In this document: positions 1 through 4,664 of the stretch, one piece after another
Numbering within the stretch: position 1 is the stretch's first letter
Layout: each line of letters starts with the position of its first letter
Origin: Desulfobacteraceae bacterium
Lineage (GTDB): Bacteria; Desulfobacterota; Desulfobacteria; Desulfobacterales; UBA11574
Length of the DNA stretch: 6,772 bases
NCBI GenBank assembly: GCA_002868985.1
Contig: PKTV01000247.1
Location: 1-6,772, forward strand
Reading direction: 5' to 3'
Program-made: the position numbers and the translations under genes
Notes under the pieces: generated by a model
What the model was told of the DNA's origin: nothing
The model's database searches: none
The model's input: the letters and a program-made list of their open reading frames with translations, nothing else

Positions 1-791
1 ATGATGGTCGCGAATACGACATTTCCATAGCTTAACGGGCCCACCTGGGCCGCCGGTGCCATGCTGTATCCCTTGGTCAGGAAAAATTGTCCCACAGCGG
101 CCAGCAATCCGATGAGAATGAGCAACCACCATATCTCGGGCTTGGGCGACTGCCACGACCAGAACAAAGGACCCGCCGAAATCACTGTTGAAAAAATCGT
201 GAAATAAAATACGATCCGCATCGCCGGTTCCGAAAAAGACATACGGCGAATGGTTACCATTGCCAGAGCAACCAGAACACCCGTCGCCAAAGCCACGAGC
301 ATCGCCGGTCGAAATATTCCAAATCCGGGCTTTAGAATCAGAACAATACCGATAAATCCTGCAATGATGGCCCCCTTGGCGCTGTATGTTACCTCTTCGC
401 GCATCCACACATATGCAATCAGTGGAATAAAAAGCGGAGATGTGGAAGCAAGCAAGAAGGCTTCGGAGAGTCGCAGATGAGCGATGGCATAGAAAAAACA
501 ATACATCGCTCCCAAACCTGCCACGCTTCGCAGCAAATGGAGTCGAAGACAGGTTGTCTTGATGCCGCCGGACGGTCGGCTGTGAGCCAGCCATGGCAGG
601 ATAAATATTAGGGCGCAGACGTTTCGAAAAAAAACGACCATTTCGTTGTTAAGCGACGTAGAAACCACTTTCACCAGTGTCCCCAACATGGCGAACATAA
701 ACGAAGCGCCCAGTATGAATAGCGCGCCGGCGATGGGTTGATTGCGGTAGGCTTCATCTGGAATAACTGAATTGCTCTGATGTTTATGCAA
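1..791 (-). CDS. EamA/DMT-family transporter, 3' end missing
   Basis: This frame encodes a very hydrophobic protein of the drug/metabolite transporter superfamily (EamA domains), an inner-membrane permease whose substrate cannot be read from sequence. 263 codons are visible. They give about nine membrane segments, beginning near residues 20-40 (ALFILGASFMFAMLG), then the FFRNVCALIFILPWL, AMYCFFYAI, SEAFLLASTSPLFIPLIAY and AGFIGIVLIL segments of the first EamA repeat and four more of the second. The last visible stretch, APAAQVGPLSYGNVVFA, matches the ninth helix of ten-helix DMT proteins, so only roughly 30-40 residues are missing beyond the left edge. No in-frame ATG precedes the first helix. 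The only candidate after the in-frame stop at 854-852 is TTG at 791-789, which lacks a clear Shine-Dalgarno sequence and lies five bases past the phosphatase stop. Translational coupling to that gene is likely. The family call is firm; the start is uncertain. Confidence 0.88.
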   Translation of the reverse strand, partial: MHKHQSNSVIPDEAYRNQPIAGALFILGASFMFAMLGTLVKVVSTSLNNEMVVFFRNVCALIFILPWLAHSRPSGGIKTTCLRLHLLRSVAGLGAMYCFFYAIAHLRLSEAFLLASTSPLFIPLIAYVWMREEVTYSAKGAIIAGFIGIVLILKPGFGIFRPAMLVALATGVLVALAMVTIRRMSFSEPAMRIVFYFTIFSTVISAGPLFWSWQSPKPEIWWLLILIGLLAAVGQFFLTKGYSMAPAAQVGPLSYGNVVFATI

Positions 792-796
792 GATTT

Positions 797-1288
797 TTAA
801 ACATTTTTTGGTTTTTTTATCAAAAAATCCACAAGTCCTAAAACAGCATCTTCAATATCGAGATAACAAAAGCGGTATGTGTCATATTGGAGCCCGTATG
901 GATCGGCAACACCCCTGCTTCGTGAGCCCAAGCGGGCAAAGCGACGTATTAAAAACGTCTTGTCTGTCGCTTCGGAAAAGTCAGCGAGAAGTTCATCCTT
1001 GTGGGATTTTTCCATTACCAAAATCAGCTCGGACCGGTCCACCAGTTCTTGAGATAAACGTTTTGCCTTATGTCCGGCCAGGTCGACACCGTGCTCGGCA
1101 GCAACTTTTTGTGCAAGGAAAGTGGCTGAATTTCCCGGAAGAGCAAGCAGTCCCGCAGATTCTGCCTGAAAGCCTATATGCCCTTCTTGACGCACCAGCT
1201 TTGTAAAAAGCCCCTGGGCAAAAGGACTACGGCAAATATTGCCAATGCACACAAATAAAATGTTGGATATCTGTTTGTTCATGTTCAT
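797..1288 (-). CDS. Low-molecular-weight protein tyrosine phosphatase
   Basis: A 163-residue cytoplasmic phosphatase of the LMW-PTP family, which hydrolyses phosphotyrosine (and in some members phosphoarginine) through a cysteinyl-phosphate intermediate. The P-loop CX5R-S signature is intact near the N-terminus (VCIGNICRSP, nucleophile Cys14, Arg20, Ser21). The general-acid loop appears as DPYG with Asp129, in the usual place near the C-terminus. Length is normal for the family. The start is the ATG at 1288, with a second in-frame ATG two codons on (M-N-M-N). No strong ribosome binding site is visible before either. Bacterial members such as Wzb and Etp often pair with a tyrosine kinase of capsule or exopolysaccharide synthesis, but no such kinase is in view, so the target is unknown. 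The stop is immediately followed by the transporter frame, suggesting a two-gene transcript. Arsenate reductase of the ArsC type shares this fold, but the sequence looks more like a phosphatase. Confidence 0.93.
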   Translation of the reverse strand: MNMNKQISNILFVCIGNICRSPFAQGLFTKLVRQEGHIGFQAESAGLLALPGNSATFLAQKVAAEHGVDLAGHKAKRLSQELVDRSELILVMEKSHKDELLADFSEATDKTFLIRRFARLGSRSRGVADPYGLQYDTYRFCYLDIEDAVLGLVDFLIKKPKNV

Positions 1289-1339
1289 GATCGGAGAGCA
1301 TTTCGATTGGGCAACAGCCTGTTAAAGGGTGAATAGGTT

Positions 1340-1391
1340 GGTTCGGGGTTACCCGTCAAACTGTCCGCCGGGACAGGCAGGGTTCGGGGTT
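1340..1391. repeat. 11-bp direct repeat flanking a perfect hairpin
   Basis: GGTTCGGGGTT occurs at 1340-1350 and again at 1381-1391. Between the copies sits a perfect 6-bp stem, CTGTCC (1361-1366) and GGACAG (1371-1376), with a GCCG loop. The stem contains GTCCGCC, a motif shared with the palindromic element at 2481-2520. It lies upstream of the phosphatase gene in a roughly 250-bp gap. It is not followed by a T-run on either strand, so it is not a typical intrinsic terminator. It is best described as an intergenic palindromic repeat of unknown function. Confidence 0.5.
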
Positions 1392-1452
1392 CAGGTGCCA
1401 AGGTTAAATCTTTTGTTCTTTACTCAGGTTCCACATCCTTTATTCTCAGCAA

Positions 1453-1474
1453 CGCCAATACAGTGTAGCAGGCT
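1453..1474. repeat. 22-bp dispersed repeat, degenerate copy
   Basis: This 22-base stretch (CGCC, an ATACAGTGT core, then GC.GGCT) matches 2485-2506 at 19 of 22 positions in the same orientation. In this copy the substitutions break the CCGCC/GGCGG stem that the other copy can form, so it looks like a decayed member of the same repeat family. The rest of the gap from 1289 to 1539 shows no coding frame I would defend. Confidence 0.45.
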
Positions 1475-1539
1475 GAAATAACACCGGTAAAACGCTTAAA
1501 CCGCAACAAATAGAAAGATGCAAAAGGGATTTTACTCTT

Positions 1540-1749
1540 TTAAATACCCATAGATTTGAGCACCTCATCAATCTGTTCGGTTTTTATATAGCCTTCTTCC
1601 CATAAAATTTGGCCGATGAGACGGTGGTCGATACCTTGTAAATTTTCGAGGATCTGAATCTTCATTGCCTCAATAAGATTTTCGAGAGTAATGAACCCCT
1701 TGTCTATGGCCACAGCGCCAAATCGTTTGTCAAGCTTACCTTCAGACAT
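1540..1749 (-). CDS. Small protein with two GspE-N/MshEN-like motifs
   Basis: A 69-residue soluble protein. The start is ATG at 1749, chosen because a near-perfect Shine-Dalgarno AAAGGAGG (1763-1756) stands six bases upstream; longer in-frame extensions are cysteine-rich and look non-coding. The protein is almost entirely an internal duplication. FGAVAIDKGFITLENLIEAM (residues 10-29) aligns with IGQILWEEGYIKTEQIDEVL (45-64), sharing the pattern hydrophobic-G-x-hydrophobic...G-aromatic-I...E-x-hydrophobic-x-E. This resembles the paired helical motifs of the GspE N-terminal/MshEN domain, found at the front of type II secretion and type IV pilus ATPases and in some cyclic-di-GMP receptors. Here it stands alone without an ATPase. 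A function in secretion or nucleotide sensing is only an inference from that resemblance. It is flanked by gaps on both sides and is probably monocistronic. Confidence 0.8.
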   Translation of the reverse strand: MSEGKLDKRFGAVAIDKGFITLENLIEAMKIQILENLQGIDHRLIGQILWEEGYIKTEQIDEVLKSMGI

Positions 1750-1755
1750 TTCCTG

Positions 1756-1763
1756 CCTCCTTT
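1756..1763 (-). promoter_or_regulatory. Strong ribosome binding site of the 69-aa gene
   Basis: On the minus strand this reads AAAGGAGG and is followed by six bases before the ATG at 1749. It decides the start of the small GspE-N-like gene against the longer in-frame alternative that would begin at 1851. Confidence 0.85.
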
Positions 1764-1768
1764 GTTCA

Positions 1769-1826
1769 GGGCAGCTTACGCTGCAGATGCAGCAATGTAA
1801 GATCAGCGGAATTGAAAGTTCTGCCC
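1769..1826 (-). promoter_or_regulatory. Structured 5' leader with alternative hairpins
   Basis: Upstream of the 69-aa gene, GCAGC (1771-1775), GCTGC (1780-1784) and GCAGC (1789-1793) follow one another, so the middle copy can pair with either neighbour. Pairing with the right-hand copy is extended by CTTAC (1775-1779) against GTAAG (1797-1801) with a three-base bulge. An outer GGGCAG/CTGCCC pair (1769-1774 and 1821-1826) encloses the whole. The inverted repeats are directly visible. A role as a leader switch is speculative, and no known riboswitch class is recognised. Confidence 0.3.
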
Positions 1827-1879
1827 TTTTGAAAACGAGAATCCTCACCAATCTGAACTATCCGGTTTAATTAAATAAA

Positions 1880-2080
1880 TTGAATACACAATTGGCCCGG
1901 AACGGTCAAGAGAAAATTGTCGACCCGGTTTACCCTAATGTTGCAAAAGTCGAAGGTGAAGCTGTCGTCGTCTACCGCAACCCCTTGACAACGCAGATCG
2001 AAGATCCCGTGAATAGCGGAGAGATGCAGTATCATGCCGCCGATGCGGGAAGAGTAAACAACAAATTGATTTTTCGATAA
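1880..2080 (+). CDS. Uncertain 66-codon frame, possible small gene or gene remnant
   Basis: An open frame from TTG (1880) to TAA (2080), oriented against both flanking small genes. I do not recognise the product. It is hydrophilic, with no signal peptide or membrane segment, and contains KVEGEAVVVYRNPLTTQIED and a GEMQYHAADAGRVNN stretch that reads like real protein. In favour of coding: it fills the gap between divergent neighbours, its codon choice looks ordinary, and a terminator-like hairpin follows 16 bases after the stop. Against it: there is no Shine-Dalgarno before the TTG, and the in-frame stop at 1868-1870 leaves no room for a longer N-terminus. It may be an intact small gene with an unusual start, or the 3' remnant of a larger lost gene. 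Confidence 0.4.
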   Translation: MNTQLARNGQEKIVDPVYPNVAKVEGEAVVVYRNPLTTQIEDPVNSGEMQYHAADAGRVNNKLIFR

Positions 2081-2096
2081 TTTTTAGATTCAACTT

Positions 2097-2130
2097 GCTG
2101 TGCTCTTAAGTAACACCAGCCTTGTTTTTT
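2097..2130 (+). terminator. Weak intrinsic terminator candidate
   Basis: GCTGTG (2097-2102) can pair with CACCAGC (2114-2120) allowing one bulged base, around an AT-rich loop, and TTTTTT ends the element at 2125-2130. The stem is short, so this is only a candidate. Its position 16 bases after the stop of the 66-codon frame is what makes it worth recording. Confidence 0.35.
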
Positions 2131-2154
2131 ATGCAACGTTAAGGTTTAATGACC

Positions 2155-2451
2155 CTATTTTTCTGGTTCGGATGGATCTTTGTCGCTGTCTTGGTCCATT
2201 TCCATGGCGGTTTTGATTTTCTCGGCGGCCGCCTTCTCTTGTCCCAAGGCCTTTAGTGCAATGCCCCAGCCGTACCAGGCTGATGGATGCTGAGGACGGA
2301 GTTCCGCGGCTTTTTCAAATTTTTCTGCAGCTTCATCGTACTTTTTTAGCTCGATCAGGGCCACCCCCAGGCTGCACCACATGTCGGCGTTTTCAGGATC
2401 CTGTTTTAGCATTTCGTTTATTTTCTCGATGGCGTCTTCGAATGGCAGCAT
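2155..2451 (-). CDS. Small TPR-repeat protein
   Basis: A 98-residue, all-helical, probably cytoplasmic protein with tetratricopeptide repeats, a protein-binding scaffold. Two canonical 34-residue units are readable. The first runs from about residue 24 (ADMWCSLGVALIELKKYDEA), with the W-LG-Y-A pattern, and ends EKAAELRP. The second begins SAWYGWGIALKALGQ and ends AMEMD. A partial N-terminal helix (PFEDAIEKINEMLKQDP) caps them, and the charged tail DSDKDPSEPEK ends the protein. There is no signal peptide. The start is ATG at 2451, because GGAGG (2464-2460) lies eight bases upstream; the longer GTG start at 2466 would overlap that site. The partner cannot be deduced from the neighbours. Confidence 0.87.
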   Translation of the reverse strand: MLPFEDAIEKINEMLKQDPENADMWCSLGVALIELKKYDEAAEKFEKAAELRPQHPSAWYGWGIALKALGQEKAAAEKIKTAMEMDQDSDKDPSEPEK

Positions 2452-2480
2452 ATAGATTACCTCCACGGTTGTTCAGGGCT

Positions 2481-2520
2481 TGTCCGCCTATACAGTGTGG
2501 CGGGCTTGTCCGTATCGGAC
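2481..2520. repeat. Palindromic intergenic repeat with two adjacent hairpins
   Basis: Two stems stand side by side. CCGCC (2484-2488) pairs with GGCGG (2499-2503) around a TATACAGTGT loop, and GTCCG (2508-2512) pairs with CGGAC (2516-2520) around TAT. The element is bracketed by TTCAGGGCT (2472-2480) and TTCAGGGGCT (2524-2533). Positions 2485-2506 match 1453-1474 at 19 of 22 bases, so this is one member of a dispersed family, probably REP- or MITE-like. It sits directly upstream of the TPR gene, so it may lie in that gene's leader. Confidence 0.5.
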
Positions 2521-2594
2521 GGATTCAGGGGCTAAGTATCAGAGTTTAATATCAAAATCTTAATTCTAACCGTTCCATTGTGAAACGTATTTAA

Positions 2595-2622
2595 CCGGGG
2601 TCCAAAGTCCCCTGGATTTTTT
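2595..2622 (+). terminator. Intrinsic terminator-like hairpin
   Basis: CCGGGG (2595-2600) pairs with CCCC-t-GG (2609-2615) with one bulged T and an eight-base loop, followed by six T (2617-2622). Read on the plus strand it has the form of a rho-independent terminator. On the minus strand the T-run would precede the stem, so it would not work there. No clear plus-strand gene ends just before it; the nearest plus-strand frame stops at 2080. It may end readthrough from the left, end an unrecognised short RNA, or insulate the downstream operon. Confidence 0.45.
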
Positions 2623-2637
2623 ATTTGTCCACAAATA
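2622..2637. promoter_or_regulatory. Short perfect dyad, operator-like
   Basis: TATTTGT (2622-2628) and ACAAATA (2631-2637) form a perfect 7-bp dyad around CC. Its size and AT-rich character resemble a regulator binding site, and a looser related half, TTTATCCGCAAAT, follows at 2644-2656. No regulator is encoded nearby, so the assignment is weak. It starts on the last T of the terminator-like hairpin. Confidence 0.25.
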
Positions 2638-2666
2638 TTTCATTTTATCCGCAAATTCAACATAAA

Positions 2667-2729
2667 GTTAATATCTCAAGTTTTACACCCATTATTTTCA
2701 GCAATGATCGGTACGAAACTTGAGTTAAC
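2667..2729. repeat. Long inverted repeat in the operon's upstream region
   Basis: CTCAAGTTT (2675-2683) is repeated as its exact reverse complement AAACTTGAG at 2716-2724. The arms continue outward as GTTAA (2667-2671) and TTAAC (2725-2729), with three extra bases TAT on the left. Fourteen paired bases thus enclose a loop of about 32 bases. It has no T-run and does not look like a terminator. It could be a cruciform-forming element, a pair of operator half-sites, or the remnant of a small mobile element. Confidence 0.45.
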
Positions 2730-2770
2730 AAGAATGCCAAAAAATACGATACATCATACCATATCAAGCA

Positions 2771-2799
2771 TTGACAAAAGCATTAAACTTGTGAATATG
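2771..2799 (+). promoter_or_regulatory. Candidate sigma-70-type promoter of the operon
   Basis: A consensus -35 box TTGACA (2771-2776) is followed after 17 bases by AATATG (2794-2799), a poor -10 box; TATGTA at 2796-2801 is an alternative with a 19-base spacer. The region is AT-rich and lies about 190 bases before the PurD-like start, which would leave a long leader carrying the nested palindrome. The weak -10 keeps confidence low. Confidence 0.35.
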
Positions 2800-2837
2800 T
2801 AATACCCTAATCCGGACAAGCCGGAACCAAAAATATT

Positions 2838-2948
2838 TGCCACAAAGGCACTAAGACCCGCCCGCCTCGCCTAAGGCGAAGCCGATGGCGGGCAGGCACA
2901 AAGGATATTTTTATTATTCTTTCTTCGTGCCTTGGTCCCTTAGTGGCA
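2838..2948. repeat. Nested palindromic repeat (CACAAAG type, interrupted by a GC-rich palindrome)
   Basis: The right arm at 2921-2948 is, in reverse complement, TGCCACTAAGGGACC continuing AAGGCACGAAGAA. The left arm begins TGCCACAAAGGCACTAAG (2838-2855), breaks off, and resumes GCACAAAGGA at 2896-2905. Removing the intervening 40 bases (2856-2895) gives a 28-base left arm that matches the right arm at 23 of 28 positions, around a 15-base AT-rich loop. The 40-base interruption is itself a palindrome: GCCCGCC (2860-2866) pairs with GGCGGGC (2887-2893), with TCGCC-TAA-GGCGA inside (2867-2879). AG precedes and ends the insert, possibly a two-base duplication. The right arm ends inside the longest open frame of the next gene, so the GTG at 2943 is repeat sequence rather than a likely start. 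Confidence 0.65.
2856..2895. mobile_element. REP/MITE-like 40-nt palindrome inserted in a larger repeat
   Basis: A compact GC-rich palindrome with a 7-bp outer stem (GCCCGCC/GGCGGGC) and an inner 5-bp stem. Its right side carries an unpaired AGCCGAT that offers an alternative GGC-GAA-GCC mini-hairpin. Its exact excision restores the symmetry of the surrounding inverted repeat, which is the evidence that it moved in. It encodes nothing, so any mobility would depend on an enzyme supplied from elsewhere. Confidence 0.5.
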
Positions 2949-2984
2949 GAATGGAAAGAGTTTTATCAAAAAAAGGAAAATACT

Positions 2985-4589
2985 ATGGCAAAAAAGACGA
3001 TCGGCTTTGTTGGACCAGATGGTAGAACCTGTATGTGTGCGTATACTGTATCGACAGTTGAACAAGACCAGTTTATTGGCGCCATAATCAAAGGCATGAC
3101 GGGTATGGGTCCGGTAATGGATGCCGTCAGGGGAAAGAAAAAGTGGGCCTTGAAAATATTCCCAGTCCCGGGAAAGTCACTAGAAGATTACAAGTCTGCC
3201 ATTATAACGGCGTTTGAGAAAAAGGAAATTGACTATGTTGTCATTATGCCTGAAGATCTCATTTATGAGGGCATCGTCAATGAACTCATCGATGCCGGGT
3301 ATGGTGACCGGGTCATCGGCCTGACAAAAGAAGCGGCTTTTATTGAAGGGGATAAAGTAAAGGCGAAGACCTGGATGAAAAGAGCCGGTGTGCCTGTTGC
3401 ACCGTTCGAGGTGGCGGATGCGAAAAACCTGCAGGAAATTAAGCGCATTGTCACGTTGTTCATCCGCAATCACGGTGGCGCGGTTTTCAAATACCCTTAC
3501 AGCGCCGGCGGTAAAGGCTCCCGACCTGTTTTCCGGCTTGAAGACATCCTCGATGTGCGAAATATACTGCTAAAGGACTACAGTGATAACTACAAGGCAC
3601 GGCACGGAGACAATAAATGGCCGCTGTTGATCGAGGCCTGGAAATCCGAAATCGAGATCAGCTTTACCGCCCTGATCGACAAAAAGGGCAACTTTTGCAT
3701 TCTTCCCACGGCCATGGATTATCCCCTTCGCTTTGAAGGGCCCCCGAGCCAGACCAACCCGGTTACAGGGGGCATGGGAGCCATCGGCATGCACCCCGCC
3801 GAAACACCCGAACTCATAGAATTGGTTGGAGAAAAAGTCATTCAACCTTTTGTAGAGGAGATGAAGAAAGGGGGTATTCTCCGGCCATGTATTCTCTACC
3901 CCGGCTGCCGCGTATCCATCGATCCCGAGACCGGAAAACCGGTGGGTATACTGGTCTACGAAATGAATATTCGAGCAGGTGAGCCCGAGATGCAGGTTGT
4001 GGCACGCCGGCTTAAAAATCTGGGCCAACTCATCGTTGCCGCAATAGACGGCAAACTCGATTCCATAGTACCTGATGTGCGCAAGGATCAAATCTCTATC
4101 TGCCTCGCGCTGGTTACCGGACCCGGAGGGCCGCACGGTCAGAAAGGATACCCGGATTCGTATACAAAGTATGAACCCGTGCTCATCAATTTCAAGAGCC
4201 TTGGAAAACGGGGTATTCTCATTGTCCCATCCAACATTAGCTGGGATGAAGAAAAACAGCGACTGATATCAGACGGCTCTCGGGTGTGCTACCTCAGTAA
4301 AAATGCCACGGTCAATCCCGGACAAAAAAGAGGAGAAGTTGCGGAAATACTCAGGGCTTCAATCTTGCAGGCCTTTTACCATGGCCTTGTCAGGGTGATT
4401 CCCCGTGAAGCAGAGGAAACTTTTGAGCCGGCGGAGATACTGTTCGAACAGGGCAACATTACCGAGGTTGAATTTAACAAAGCAACGGCGGCTTTCGAAA
4501 AATCCAATCGTCTTGATATCCGCCGGGACCCTGGCAGGATTTATAAAGAATGGGATGAACTTTTCCCGGATTGGCAGCTTTCCCTGTAA
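2985..4589 (+). CDS. PurD-like ATP-grasp ligase (divergent GAR synthetase homologue)
   Basis: A 534-residue cytoplasmic ATP-grasp enzyme, homologous along its core to phosphoribosylamine-glycine ligase (PurD), which joins glycine to phosphoribosylamine in purine synthesis. Recognisable PurD elements in order are: VIMPEDLIYEGIVNELIDAG (86-105); the lid entry LTKEAAFIEGDKVKAKTWM (113-131); the glycine-rich ATP loop YSAGGKGSRPVF (172-183); TNPVTGGMGAIG (257-268); and the metal- and phosphate-binding EMNIRAGEPEMQ (326-337; Glu326, Asn328 and Arg330 look catalytic). It differs from classical PurD in the N-terminus, where GFVGPDGRTCMCAY stands in place of the usual GSGGREHA loop, and in length: about 100 residues more than the usual 420-430, with a long C-terminal part. 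The start is ATG 2985, with AAGGA seven bases upstream; the upstream GTG at 2943 lies in a repeat. First gene of the apparent operon. A true PurD role is possible, but a different acceptor is equally plausible. Confidence 0.8.
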   Translation: MAKKTIGFVGPDGRTCMCAYTVSTVEQDQFIGAIIKGMTGMGPVMDAVRGKKKWALKIFPVPGKSLEDYKSAIITAFEKKEIDYVVIMPEDLIYEGIVNELIDAGYGDRVIGLTKEAAFIEGDKVKAKTWMKRAGVPVAPFEVADAKNLQEIKRIVTLFIRNHGGAVFKYPYSAGGKGSRPVFRLEDILDVRNILLKDYSDNYKARHGDNKWPLLIEAWKSEIEISFTALIDKKGNFCILPTAMDYPLRFEGPPSQTNPVTGGMGAIGMHPAETPELIELVGEKVIQPFVEEMKKGGILRPCILYPGCRVSIDPETGKPVGILVYEMNIRAGEPEMQVVARRLKNLGQLIVAAIDGKLDSIVPDVRKDQISICLALVTGPGGPHGQKGYPDSYTKYEPVLINFKSLGKRGILIVPSNISWDEEKQRLISDGSRVCYLSKNATVNPGQKRGEVAEILRASILQAFYHGLVRVIPREAEETFEPAEILFEQGNITEVEFNKATAAFEKSNRLDIRRDPGRIYKEWDELFPDWQLSL

Positions 4590-4664
4590 ATCAAAAGGCT
4601 CTGAGTACCTTATACTTCAATTGAGGTCAAATTTGAACATCAATCCAAATGAGGAGAACATATC

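Noticed and set aside
808..1206. A 132-codon plus-strand frame opposite the phosphatase
   Set aside because: The minus strand carries the intact CX5R phosphatase; the plus-strand product is unrecognisable and lacks a start signal.
1521..1542. AAAAG...CTTTT pairing after the stop of the 69-aa gene as a terminator
   Set aside because: The stem is about five bases of mostly A-T pairs with no proper T-run on the minus strand.
1762..2479. The 11-mer TTGTTCAGGGC shared at 1762-1772 and 2469-2479, just upstream of the ribosome binding sites of both small minus-strand genes
   Set aside because: Several 11-mer matches are expected by chance in a window of this size, and the match does not extend further; the shared position is suggestive but not enough.
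3570..4136. A 188-codon minus-strand frame opposite the PurD-like gene
   Set aside because: Antisense to the conserved ATP-grasp core, with a composition typical of a shadow frame.
4627..4636. The perfect palindrome TCAAATTTGA between the PurD-like gene and serA
   Set aside because: A 10-bp AT-rich palindrome is common by chance and has no extension or second copy.
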